Positions 10,665 to 21,000 of a stretch of 64,000 bases of DNA are shown in pieces. The translations under genes and the position numbers were made by a program. Source of the stretch: Dolomedes plantarius. Taxonomy: Eukaryota > Arthropoda > Arachnida > Araneae > Dolomedidae. The notes beneath the pieces are model-generated. The model saw nothing but the letters and a program-made list of their open reading frames with translations. It did not search any database and was not told where the DNA came from. The stretch is taken from the NCBI GenBank assembly GCA_907164885.2, contig OU015499.1, positions 163,641,629 through 163,705,628 on the forward strand. The letters are read 5' to 3'. Within the stretch, counting starts at the first letter, position 1, and every line of letters starts with the position of its first letter.

Positions 10665-10690
10665 CTGCAAAGAGAGGAGAAAGGAGTTTC
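10665..10690 (-). promoter_or_regulatory. 3' splice acceptor upstream of the copy A zinc-finger ATG
   Basis: On the minus strand a pyrimidine-rich run (CTCCTTTCTCCTCTCTTTGC) leads to AG at 10666-10665, followed by GTTCTCGGTGCAG. It lies about 130 bases before the ATG. The same site is kept in copy B (AG at 36221-36220) and copy C (60314-60313). This is a near-ideal metazoan acceptor and implies a spliced 5' exon further right. I could not locate that exon. Confidence 0.6.
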
Positions 10691-11434
10691 AATGGGATAT
10701 ATTAACACTGTACCATCACGTTTTTTTCTTATTTTTCACATGAAATGAATAGCAATATATAAAACATTATGCTAGAAAATGAGACACCTCTTAACTAATA
10801 TCTATAAATTATTATTCAGGATTGATTAAACTACTGAGCCTTTTAAATGTATGGCAATTAGGGCACGAGGTTCCTTAGCCATTCTTATTCTTTTGTCCTG
10901 GTAGATCATAAGGATGCGCAGAGATTTGACATGTTTCGGTTTGTAGGGATCTCCACGATACCGATATTGGCCCGATCAATAACGTATAAGCAGTATTAAT
11001 ATTTTGCCCTTTATATTCGTTTTAGTTATCCGCAATTAAAATTCATTTCATCATTATTTAGTTTAACACTTTGAGAAATTCCAGAGATTAACATCTGATG
11101 AAAAAGCTCGGTTACGATCAGATTAAGAAGTTTATAAATGGAATAAAATATAAAATTTTTACAGGAAATAGCAAAGAATATGTGGCTTATGGGTATGTTT
11201 AGGCATTTTTGTTTGGATTGTAGATTGCTGGATACAGATATTTTTGTAGATGTGTGACGCGGTAATAAAATATAATAGTAATATTACACACACTAGAGAA
11301 AATTATATCCAGGCAACAAGGTGATATTCATAACAAAGACTCTAAGAGACTATATCGTTTCATTTGTTAGGAGGCGTTCACAGATTGATCACGCGGGGAT
11401 TGGCAACCTAGCGATTACATTTCTAGCGGCAACA
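10691..11434. other. Sequence between the zinc-finger gene and Copia, including the putative Copia 3' LTR
   Basis: No gene is seen. On the minus strand a polypurine tract (GAGGGGAAG, within 11435-11445) is followed at 11434 by TGTTGCCGCTAG, the expected start of a Copia 3' LTR. The LTR should run towards lower coordinates, but its end is not identified because no second LTR is visible for comparison. The rest is the probable upstream intron of the zinc-finger gene. Confidence 0.4.
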
Positions 11435-11496
11435 CTTCCCCTCAATACTCAAGTACTAATAATTGGATACACAAGTATCATCAATACCCAAAATAT

Positions 11497-11859
11497 TTAA
11501 ATGAAATGCTTTTGTTTACATAATCCTTTCGTGAATATATCGGCACCAGTTTTTCCCGTAGGTACGAAATTTGCGTTTACTAGTTCATCGTTTAAAGCTT
11601 GTCGGACGAAATGATGTCGTATGTTTGTGTGCTTTGTCCGATTGTGATGTATAGGATTCTCTGCAAGTTTAAGCGCGCCAGCATTATCTGTGAACATATT
11701 TAAATTTGCTAAATCTTTCAAATCTAATTCTGTCGAGATCTTACGAAGATAACTTGCCTCTTTAAAACCTTCAGTTAATGACATATATTCCGGCTCAGTT
11801 GAGGAAAGAGCTACCGTTCTGTTTTTTTTTTTTTGATTCTCAAGAAATAGCATTTCCAC
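11497..11859 (-). pseudogene. Copia RNase H domain, copy A
   Basis: The C-terminal end of Copia pol. Signatures are STEPEYMSLTEGFKEASYLR, then FTDNAGALKLAENPIHHNRTKH with the catalytic aspartate context, then IRHHFVRQALNDELVN and TGKTGADIFTKGL, the standard ending of Copia polyproteins. It reads open for 120 residues but is cut off from the RT by frameshifts on its 5' side, including an A-rich run near 11820-11835. Confidence 0.85.
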
Positions 11860-12217
11860 TTAAAGCAAGTAGCCGGTGTAAGATCTCCTGTCTTCTATAC
11901 AATTTCCCGAATCGGCTTTAGTATAGCCAATGAAATTATCCTCATATCCAAAAATTAGTCCATAATTGATTGTACCCTGCAAATAACGTAATACACGTTT
12001 AGCTGCAATCCTATGAGTTTTATCATAGCATGACAAAAACTGACTTAGTTTACTAACTGCCTGGTAAATATATAAATCCTTCTAAATATATAAATCCTCC
12101 GATTAATTCACGATAAGGTTAATTATTTTCTGTAGGGGTGACGATTTCCTCCAACTCAACATTTATGTTCATGGGAGTTGAAGCATGACTGTCCTCGGCC
12201 ATACAATATCGCTCTAA

Positions 12218-12982
12218 TCAATCTCTGATGTAACCCGGTTGACTAATTGAAATAATTTCTTCCCCTTGTTCAAAATCTCTCCCTAAACAACGTTTTTTTA
12301 CTAATCCAACATATTTAACATATAAATTATTTTCTTGGTGTTTTCTCAATTCCGGATCTTTCGATACAATTAAAATATCGTCTACATAAATTATAAATAA
12401 AGTTAATTCCCAATTTTCCTTCAAAAAATATACACACGAATCTGAACTGGTATTTTTAGCTCCAAAACCTGTTAGAATTTCGTCAATTTTTAAAAACCCA
12501 ATTTGACCTGATTGTTTTAGACCAAAGAATTATTTCTTTACTTTAGAAACTTTATTTCCACTTCGAAAGTCATTAAACATTTTTTCTGCTTCTTTAAATA
12601 TTTTACCGTTTTTATTTTCGTTCAACATAGTACAAAAAAGTGCATCGTTAAACAATTTGGGGCATTCCATAAAAATGTCCTCTTGGAGTGTTTCATTTAA
12701 ATAAGCTGCAGTTATATCAAAATGATGAATGGGTACACCAAATTTAGTTCCTAAGTCTGCTAGTAATCTTATAGAGCTGTGGCGAGAAACATGTGCAAAT
12801 GTTTCGCCGAAGTGTATACATGGCTCTTGCGAGAAACCTTCAGCGACGAGGCGTGAATTCCGACGTTCTATGCCTCCATCTGAATTATATATATTTCTTA
12901 ACACAAACCTACTATCTATCATATTTATATTTTTTGGCCTTTCTACTAGTTCGAAAGTATCATTTTTCCAAATACATTGCAT
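12218..12982 (-). pseudogene. Copia reverse transcriptase, copy A, frameshifted
   Basis: The upstream part (12982-12530) starts MQCIWKNDTFELVERP and includes RLVAEGFSQEPCIHF, SSIRLLADLG and FDITAAYLNETLQEDIFMECP, the conserved Copia RT palm segments with the first catalytic aspartate (FDITAAYLN). After a gap the second part (12424-12218) has FIIYVDDILIVS, the intact YVDD catalytic box. The two halves are in separate frames with stops between them, so no functional RT is made. Confidence 0.85.
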
Positions 12983-13352
12983 TTCTTTAGCTAGGGCGAG
13001 TTTCCATTCATTTGATTCGGGTTTACTTAGTGCTACGTTAATTGGAATTTCTGCAATTTGACCCGATTTTTTGTGTCATCACTTTGGTCAGAATAAACAT
13101 TTTACTCATTCCTGGGTCGACCTTCATGTCCTGTGTGAACAATGCGTGGGCGCCCGCGCGCTCCCTTAGGTAGAATTCTTTCTACTAACAGTTTTGTATT
13201 TCTATAGTTTTTCTTAATTATGGCACAGTTCTTTTTAAATGTCACGGACAAATATTCTTTTAAATGTCACGGACAAATCTTTGTTTCAAATCTTGGCAAT
13301 CGAAAGTAAATTGGTTCTCAAGTCTAGAAGGAGAGAAGATACATCTTGAATG

Positions 13353-13544
13353 TTAGCGTCTGATTTTATTTCCCAATTTGGATTTCAAGTTTACTTTTTC
13401 CTTAGCAGTAATTCTTCTTGTCGTATTATTTGCTAGTTTGATAATTTTCTCACCTGTATTCCATACGTTTACAAATTTTTCTTTTCTGCGACTAAGATGA
13501 GAAGAGCAAACAGAGTCTGAACACCATTTTGTATTCTCTGTCAT
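13353..13544 (-). pseudogene. Copia protease/pre-integrase fragment, copy A
   Basis: Reads NTKWCSDSVCSSHLSRRKEKF and LANNTTRRITAKEKV, resembling the Copia aspartic protease segment in which the active site is D-S-G; here the glycine is valine (SDSV). A downstream stretch in another frame encodes LRTNLLSIAKI, typical of the pre-integrase region. Copy B has two extra bases (cgtctatgatt against cgtctgatt) that keep the two parts in one frame, so the break here is a private 2-base deletion. Confidence 0.6.
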
Positions 13545-13560
13545 TAAATTACCACATCCG

Positions 13561-14649
13561 TTGACAAACTTATCTTCAGCTAGAAAACTATTCTTCTGTT
13601 CTTGTTTTGGTTTCGACCCTAAATACTCTAGTTATCTCTTACGCAATTTATATTTGTAAATTTTCTCCGGGTTGTAAAAAAAATATTCCAAATGTGGGGT
13701 TTGACTTCAGACTCAACCAGTCACATACTGATTTCATACAGCTCGGTGATTTAGTAAATAAGGAGAATTTCCCAGCCTTAAAAGAAAAATAAATTTATAT
13801 ACAGATCAGAAGAAAAATAATTATATTACACTCCTCCTAATTAAAATTTTGGTTGAAGCACGATACTCATACCGATGCGCGATGTGGGGCAATAATAATT
13901 TCTCTGCGGTAACCTCCGAATATGCGGTAACCGTACTCGCTCACTTCATCACGTGCGGAACGGTGTTTGCTTATAAACGGGATTTTTTTTCGCATTGAAA
14001 TGTTGTCTTTACCGCTCCGTAATAAATGATTAATAAATTGATAACTATTGTTTTAACGCTTTATTTGTACATTTCAAAGATATTTGCCTATTGTAAAACT
14101 TAATTTTCCGAAAAAAAAGCTTATAAGAGTGAGTGTTGGGGGATTTCTGCTAATTAAAGTGCAATATAATTCAAGATATTTTTGAAAAAAAAAGGTATTT
14201 CTTGATATTTCTGTATTTAAAAAATATTGGGTTAATCGGAAGGTGTTGAGGCTTCCGCAAACTTGGCGATTGTTTACTTCCTGTTATGGTGTACTCTCTT
14301 TTCTGGCTACCCCTACGATTCCGTGTGAATGCGCCTTGGATAGCAGCCCTGTTTACATCTAAACTCAGCATCAGTTTTGATCTCGCTGCCATCTGTTGAC
14401 TTATATAGGAATCTATTATAAGTTTTTTTATAATATACTTTTCTATTGTAAATTTTAATTTTCAGAATAAGAACATTCGTAAATGAGTACATTCGTAATA
14501 ATTATAATTAAAACAACTTGCTTATTGCAATTATTATTGATTATTACGACTTCAGTGAACACTACGCTTCAGCAGATATTACTTAGCTAGTGCTAGTGTA
14601 TTAAAAACAACATCGTTAACAAGATAACGGTATTATTGTTCTGATGAAG
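13561..14649. other. Sequence between Copia and the Tigger-bearing transposon, copy A
   Basis: Contains the probable decayed 5' end of Copia (to about 13800) and a conserved CG-richer block (13900-13990) of unknown origin. One short minus-strand open frame with an ATG (14392-14171, 73 residues) begins MAARSKLMLSLDVNRAAIQG and is basic. Copy B keeps the first 57 codons and then stops, and I recognise no family. It could be a decayed exon or chance. Confidence 0.3.
14171..14392 (-). CDS. Short hypothetical ORF, copy A
   Basis: 73 residues with the ATG at 14390-14392. It is rich in basic and polar residues (FTRNRRGSQKREYTITGSKQ) with no signal peptide or membrane segment. The first 57 codons are conserved in copy B with two amino-acid changes (T to I, K to Q), then copy B stops. 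The copy C equivalent runs off the window end. I do not recognise it. Conservation is no stronger than in neighbouring non-coding DNA, so coding status is doubtful. Confidence 0.15.
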   Translation of the reverse strand: MAARSKLMLSLDVNRAAIQGAFTRNRRGSQKREYTITGSKQSPSLRKPQHLPINPIFFKYRNIKKYLFFSKIS

Positions 14650-15072
14650 TGGTGAAAAGTAATTTCACTGATTTTGTTTGGTTTTTTTTTCGGAAGTCCG
14701 ACTGTTTGGTTTGTGTTTCTTATACTAATAGATTGCTGCGTGAGTGCTATTTAAATATACAGTGGTACCTCGACTTACGAGTTTTTCGAGATACGAGCAT
14801 TCTCTTCGCAGATTTTTTGCTTTGGGTTACGAGCAAGCTTCAGATTCCCCACCGCTAGTTAGCGCAGCGAACGCAATGTTAGGTGCTCATCAATTAAGAA
14901 CCCGAGAAGCATACAATATTTACAACCTTTATGTACAGTTACTATACAAATGTCTACACATCATTCTGAAGACTACTATCCAGTCTTAAACCGACAGATT
15001 AATACTCAACAATTATCACCCGGGAAGCTTGCTCTGTCCCCACTTGAGTAGCCCTCCGAAACCGAAGAATGC

Positions 15073-15395
15073 CAGGTGATGGCCGAATGGCTAAGGTGCT
15101 GGCATTTGATTCAGATCCTGGGTGTTCGAGTCCCACTGTTGGTATGGATGTTTATAGCCGTTCGGAATCGGCTTTAAACGGTAGGTCTCGGTTTAATTAG
15201 CCCTCGTGTGGCAAAAAGTTAAGCGATCCAAACCAAACTGAAATGCGTCCAACCTCTGTCGCAGGGAGATAGCTTCAATTCCTCAATTCCCTCCCTCACA
15301 TTGGAACTCCCCATGGGGTCCAGGGGATGGGATAACATTGGTCCTACGATCGCAAGCCCTCCCCTTTCTACGGATTCTGAAGAGGAATCCGAACA
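15073..15395 (+). mobile_element. tRNA-derived SINE (family 2) inside Tigger, copy A
   Basis: Box A TGGCCGAATGG at 15080-15090 and box B TGTTCGAGTCC at 15122-15132 form a polymerase III internal promoter of Ser/Leu-tRNA-like type. A body follows through CTCCCCATGGGGTCCAGGGG-like sequence to about 15395. It is not a functional tRNA gene because the 3' acceptor half is missing. The same SINE is in copy B at about 40583-40910. It differs from the family 1 SINE at 7.3-7.6 kb. Confidence 0.7.
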
Positions 15396-15529
15396 TTACA
15401 GCCACATTGAATGACGCAGCAATCGCCGAGCTTCCGTGCCTCATTCGTTCGCTTGAGGAGGCTAGATCGTAATAAAAGCATCAATTTTGTGATTGCAGTT
15501 ATTTTGCAAAACTTCATTTTTCGAACCAT

Positions 15530-15632
15530 GGGTCCGAAGAAAGTGAGTGCGAAGGACAGTGCTGAGAAGAAGCGGATGACGTGCACAGAGTTGAAAAAAG
15601 AAATTATCAAAATACATGAAGGTGCGGTGTAA
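15530..15632 (+). pseudogene. Tigger transposase N-terminus, copy A
   Basis: An ATG at 15530 opens MGPKKVSAKDSAEKKRMTCT, followed by ELKKEIIKIHEGAV and a stop. This resembles the start of the Tigger/CENP-B-type DNA-binding domain, where the motif ELK-EII-KHE is common. Only about 34 residues remain before the sequence breaks at the hAT MITE target site. Copy B has the same fragment at 41042-41146. Confidence 0.6.
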
Positions 15633-15640
15633 GCTTAAAG

Positions 15641-15983
15641 CAGTGGTTCCCAACCCGTAGAAGTCTGCGGACCACTAAGTCAGAAATTGAACCATGAGCG
15701 GACGGCCGAACCCCACCGACTTGAGGAAGTGGGGAACCTTCCGGAGGGTATGGGAGTATAGAATATCCCTCAGGCAAAAGGGACACGGGATTAACGTATT
15801 CACATTCTAATATTAAAATAATTATGTTAAACTTTTAAGAAATTTTAATTCAACACCACATAGACCTCGGATGTATAATTCTCATCTAGTTCAATGAACA
15901 TTACTTTCAAAATCTCCATTTATTTGGCAACTTTTCTATATGTGGTTCGGACCACTCCCGAGGCTACCGGTTCGGAACCACTG
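15641..15983. mobile_element. hAT-type MITE, 343 bp, copy A
   Basis: The ends are CAGTGGTTCCCAACC and the inverse of ggttcggaaccactg, typical of hAT non-autonomous elements. It is flanked by 8-bp target duplications: gcttaaag (15633-15640) and gcttagag (15984-15991). In copy B the element is also 343 bp (41155-41497) and both flanks read gcttagag exactly. It contains no coding sequence. Confidence 0.85.
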
Positions 15984-15988
15984 GCTTA

Positions 15989-16125
15989 GAGGCTCTGGGA
16001 TTTTCTGAATGATATACGAGCACCGGCTTAATATTGCAGTCACCGCTTGCGTTGGAGCACAGTGCGAGGGTTAGCCTATCCTCCATGGGTTTGTAGCCTG
16101 GAATCCGATTATCCTCTACCGTAAG
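15989..16125 (-). pseudogene. Tigger transposase DDE-domain fragment, inverted, copy A
   Basis: On the minus strand the frame reads IPGYKPMEDRLTLALCSNAS, then GDCNIKPVLVYHSENPRA. This is the DDE superfamily signature of Tigger/Jerky-type transposases (C-x-N-A-S-G-D, LKP-x-L-VYHSENPRA). It lies opposite in direction to the N-terminal fragment at 15530, so the inside of the element is rearranged. The copy B version (41450-41743) has lost a few bases and shifts frame after LALCA. Confidence 0.75.
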
Positions 16126-16577
16126 GTAAATGCTGTACATTACAATTAATAAAACAAGTTTATTGCAGTGCATTCTATTGTAATGCGATTTTATACAATG
16201 TTCGTCAATCATAAGCACATTTATCTTATTTAAAAACATGTAACAAAAAATTACGGTGATTGGGGGAAGCCCGGAACGAATTAATGGCATTTCCCTTCAT
16301 TTCAATAGGGAAAATTGATTCGAGGTACGAGTAATTCGAGTTACGAGCTCCGTCACGTAACGAATTAAACTCGTAAGTCGAGGTACCACTGGAGTTCTTA
16401 TTAAAGCAGAAAATCAAAGTTTAAGATCAATAATATTTCATACAGTTGTTACAATGAGTTCACATACCTATAAAAAAACGATAATATGTCAATTTGGTCT
16501 CATAGTGATGTTGGTTAGTAAAAGTAATTAATTTTTTTCGGAAACATTGGAGTTTTTTTATTACAGAAATAAGACCC

Positions 16578-17687
16578 ATGAATATTAGAAAAAGAAGAAT
16601 TTATGAATCGGATGACGAAAGCAGTTTGAGCAATATTAACTCAAGATTGCTACAGACTAAGAAGATTAGAATTTTGGAATTAACTGATTCAACGACTGAC
16701 GAAGACGACGTTACTAATTTTCGATCACATTATGAAAATAATGATCAGAAGATTAGGAAATGCAAAAGAGATAAAGGCGAAATATATTATAAAAAAATTG
16801 GAAATATTATTCCTGGAAAGAAATTCGAAAATAAGGATTGCAAATGTGTGAAAGTGTGCAAGAATCGTATTACAGAGAGACATCGAATATCCTTTTTCAG
16901 TTTTGGGGGGGAAATGGGGGATTTTAAGAAACAAAATACATTCCTGTGTGCATCTACTCAGCGTACGCCAGTAAAAAGAAGACGAGGTAGAAATTTTAAG
17001 GGATCAGCCAGAGACTGTAGTACTTTTTAGATATTGAAAGGAAAGCGTGGCATTATGTAAAAATTACTTTATTGGAACATTTGATATATCTATAGGCAGA
17101 CTACATAGGGCTCTCAAAGCAAAGGTAATAGGAAAAGACTTACTCGGAAAAATCAAAGGATCTTGCAGAAAGAGTGACGAGGAACTGGTGGATGACGTAA
17201 AAGATCACATAAAAAATTTTCCACACTATGAAAGCCATTACACGCCTTCTAATAATCCAAACAGAAAATACCCGAGTTCTGATTTCAACTTAAGGAAAAT
17301 GTACAACTTGTCGAAAAGTGTGAAGAGAATAATACAATTTTTCAGCAAACGAATATATAGGAAAAAATTTAAGAATAATTTTAATTTAAATTTTCATCAC
17401 CCAAATAAAAATACGTGTCAAAAATGCGATTTGCTAAATATGAAAATTCAAGCGACCTTAATGAAAACAGCAGCATTTTAGAAGAACATATCATACATTT
17501 AAGTAATGCAGAACTTACTAGAAAAACTTTAAAAGAAGATCAAAACTTAGCATCAATGAACCCAGATAAATATTTAACATTTTCGTTTGAGCTGCGAAAT
17601 GTCCTTCCATATCCCAAACAAAGTAATTTACATTTTACACTTGTTTATTTATATCGTCTTTTTAATATCACTAAAATTAATTCTTAA
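16578..17687 (+). pseudogene. Uncharacterised arthropod transposase-like protein, copy A, frameshifted
   Basis: Three consecutive open segments in different frames form one decayed protein. Segment 1 (16578-17030) has an acidic/basic N-terminus, then CKCVKVCKNRIT and VKRRRGRNFKGSARDCS. Segment 2 (17047-17481) has CKNYFIGTFDISIGRLHRAL, HYESHYTPSNNPNRKYPSSD, FNLNFHHPNKNTCQKCD. Segment 3 (to 17687) has HLSNAELTRKTLKEDQ and a truncated end. I recognise this motif order (CKxxFL, HYxRxxNPxRKYL, FHxPxKDTCxxCD) from many unnamed, repetitive arthropod proteins and take it to be a DNA-transposon ORF, but I cannot name the superfamily with confidence. The C-terminal half of the usual protein is missing. 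The Tigger element sits just upstream. Confidence 0.6.
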
Positions 17688-17824
17688 TAATCTTGGATTT
17701 TCGTGGATTTACATGTATTCAGTTTAATTTTAATTTGTTACATTAAAAAATCCATTTCAGTGAAGCTACTGTATATAAAAACATGGACTTAAATTTCCAC
17801 TTGTTTTTATTTTTTATACTATGT

Positions 17825-18046
17825 TATTTTTGAAAGTGTTACGGGTACATTTGGAGCTAAAAAAAATCGTTTATTTTTTTAAATAATTTTAATAATAATT
17901 ATTTCATAATAAAATGTAAATAGTGTTAAAAACATCACTCGAATTGATTAACCTTTGCCATTATTTTTAAATTCATTCAAATGCAAACCTTTAAATATCT
18001 CGATACATGAAAAAATGGACTTATACCACTTCCAAAAATAACAGAT
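17825..18046. repeat. Inverted repeat flanking a 160-bp spacer, copy A
   Basis: gttatttttgaaagtg at about 17825 is mirrored by cacttccaaaaataac ending at about 18046, with ggtccattt/aaaatggac extending the arms (clearer in copy B, about 43273-43487). A related string, atggacttaaatttccactt, sits near 17783. These may be terminal or subterminal repeats of the uncharacterised transposon just upstream. Confidence 0.45.
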
Positions 18047-18049
18047 TAT

Positions 18050-21000
18050 ATGTAAGGTTCTTTACTAAAGTTCAAATTTTGTAAAAAAATTGCTTTTGAA
18101 TTTTTGTAATTTTCAAAAACAATGCAAAGAATTTTTATATATCCTGATATTGACACATCTTTGTCATTTGTCATTAGTTTTAAAATTTCCTCTATTTTGC
18201 GGGATGGATATTCAATGTTTACGAAAGCTTCTAAATTAAAATTTATTCTTATAAATGGTCATTTATGAACATCTATGACTAAAGGGATATGCTAGAAATT
18301 TATGACTTTTTTTAAGATTGTGTGATAAGAACTGCAAATATTTTCCCAATTCTGCGTTGCATAGATCTACTCAGCGAGCAATGTAAGCACTGAGGAGACT
18401 ACTATATAATAAATGCACTAGAAATAAATAGGCATGCCTATAAAAATGTACACTTGGAATACGAATGTGAATTGGGGACTTATATTATCTTTTAAATACT
18501 CTTCAAACTTGTTGATAGTATTAAAATTGTTTTGCTATAAATGTAGCAAACATAAGAATTAGAATTATAAAAATGAAATTTGACAAATTAAGAATAATTC
18601 GAATTACATTCTGATTATCTTTAGTGACCTTTATACTAGCTATTAAAATAAATAAAACAATTGTGTGATTCAGAGAATACTATAAAACCATTTTGTTCTT
18701 ACAGGATAAAGTAATCTCATAACATTTTTCATTGTGTGTATCAAGTCAAATGATTTGAAGATATCCACTTAGACTGGAATTCTTTTGGTCAAAACTCTAC
18801 AATACAGTTCTTTGCTACAGGAAATGATATGAAGTTTCAGCTATACCTATTATAACACCTTTTAGTTAGAGAAAATCACACTTACCACTTCAATAACAAT
18901 GAGAAAGAAAAGGAATTGTGATAAATAATTTTTCTCGATAGAACATGAAATATTTTATTCTGCAGTCAAAGTAACAGCACTGAGAGTAACAGGAAAGGTT
19001 TACTACCATATTCAAAAAATACATATGAATAATACACAGATTAGTAATTCTCACACGAATTAAATCTTGATATAGTATAAGTAAATTGAAAACAAAATCT
19101 TTGGTTATACCCCTAACAACACCCAAAATTACGCCTATCTTTCAAAAATGTACATCTAATACTATCCAAAATACATTATTAATATTTTGCAACAACATGG
19201 CCGCCATATTATATCTCGTAAACAAATGCACACAACTAGCCATTCAAACTCGGTTGCCACAAAATTACAAAATCTCACCAAAATCGCCAAACATGGCAGT
19301 GAGGTGCGTCTAACACATCTGTTCCCTTTTTACAAATTACTTCCTGTTAAAATAAGTTTTCACAATGGTTGAAAAAAAGCCAATTATCTATAATGGTCGA
19401 TCCACAATAGTTCTAAATTTTAATTCTTTAAATTGTAAATAAAATAATGTGTTGTGTTAATTAACTCAGATAACTTTGAAATGTACCTGTTTAGATGAAG
19501 TTACTTAGGAAAGTGCATGCAGTGAAGAATGGAATAAACAGAAAAAACAGCACAAAGTAAAATACACACATTTAAAGTTACTTCATAATTTTATGTATTT
19601 GATACACACATATATTATTTTGATAATTAAAATCGAAAAAAGAAAATATTTCTTTCCAGCTGATAAAAGAATGATAAGTATAGAACACTTAAAAACTTGG
19701 ATATTATAACACATTAAGTGACTTTTTTAAATTTTCATCACATACACAAATACACTTATAACATTTGATTATAGTAGGGAGAATCACACTGAACATGGCT
19801 TAATTAACACACACAGAGTGGAGTCTTCCAGTAGCACATAATTGACTTCTATTCAGAAATTTTTTTCAAAGAAATTTCATAAAAGAACTTGTACAGAATG
19901 CATATTTCCCTCATGCAAAATGAAAAGTTACCACCTTAAATATTCATGTTCTGGGAGCATTTATGTTTTACATAAATGGTTTAAAACAATCCTTAAATGC
20001 ATGTTTTAAGTTTTGCCCATAAAAAATTATAATTGATTTCATGTATAATCCATCACAGCATACTTATACTACTCATTGCAGGAGCTCTGAGTAAAATAGA
20101 GCACCAGATTTTCAAAACTGTACTGTTGACACTTTAACTGCAATTACTTTCTATTCAATGAATATTCTTTACCCTTAGGAGGGGGGGGGGATAGAAAACA
20201 GATATACTAACACAACAAATACCAATTTGACTAATATTGATCTGAAGAACTGAAACTGTATATATTTAAAAATTATCCCAGACATGAACGGCAAGAATGT
20301 AGTTATAAATTTTACCAATACAAAATATATATTCAGTATAAAGAATATGCAGGTAAGAGAGCAGATAATTTAAATCTAGTTCCAAAGTAACCCAAGTATA
20401 ATTTTAACAATAAAATTTCTTTAAATATCATATCAAAACAGTCAGAAATATCAGTTAATGTAGATTTTGTAAATCTTGAAATGTTTCGGTTAAGATTCCT
20501 TATCGACCCGGTTGCTCGCCAAGGGGATTTCGCGCCAATCCTTGTGGCGCGGCTTGGAAAATCCACCTCGACAAGATACGTCATAAGGGTTGCTGTAATA
20601 GTAAGCTAGCCAGTTCAGAAGGTCAAAATTCAGTTCACAGATTTTTTTTTCTGCTGTATATGCTGCTTGACCGAAATTGGATTACCTTTGTCTAACACGT
20701 GATTGGTGACTAAACGATTTTCTATTTTTATAGTTTTTATATTTTATTTAAGCTAAATATGTTTATACATATATATGAATAAGCTTATTATATTAATATA
20801 TACTATATTTACATTAAACTGAAATAGATTGCACACATTTTTTGCAAGTGTGTAATTTGTATGATTTTTAAATCTGATTTCCTTTAGTTTATATATTTCC
20901 TTTCTTTTTTATATATTTATAGATAGCATATTTATACATATATATAGCATAATATATTAATATATAATATATTTATATTAAATTTTTAAAAAAATTGAAT

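Larger units (their letters stand above)
11435..13560 (-). mobile_element. Ty1/Copia-type LTR retrotransposon remnant, copy A
   Basis: On the minus strand, in order from 13560 down: protease/pre-integrase region, a short linker, reverse transcriptase, RNase H, polypurine tract. The integrase core is missing between about 13330 and 13130, so the element was already defective. Frameshifts and stops split it throughout. No 5' LTR was recognised. A 25-bp tandem duplication (ttttaaatgtcacggacaaa) near 13231-13279 is private to this copy. Confidence 0.85.
14760..16391. mobile_element. Tigger/pogo-like DNA transposon, rearranged, copy A
   Basis: The ends are inverted repeats: CAGTGGTACCTCGACTTACG at 14760 and its reverse complement ending at 16391, the classic Tigger terminus. 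The target duplication is TA on the left; the right TA is mutated to GA here but intact in copy B (40269-40270 and 41896-41897). Inside are a SINE, a Tigger N-terminal coding fragment (+), a hAT MITE, and a Tigger DDE fragment on the opposite strand. The element is inactive. Confidence 0.85.

Noticed and set aside
12729..13061. Plus-strand open frame opposite Copia RT
   Set aside because: Antisense shadow of the RT segment; the plus-strand protein has no recognisable motif.
15080..15132. Possible Ser/Leu tRNA gene (box A and box B present)
   Set aside because: No acceptor stem closure or tRNA 3' half; a SINE body follows. It is a polymerase III promoter of a SINE.
19086..19372. Short open frames around 19.1-19.4 kb as a small gene
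   Set aside because: The frames are not preserved in copy B (44580-44860), where substitutions and indels disrupt them.
20490..20590. CG-richer block as a possible CpG promoter or exon
   Set aside because: Conserved between copies A and B but no more than surrounding non-coding DNA; no open frame, splice sites or core promoter that I could support.
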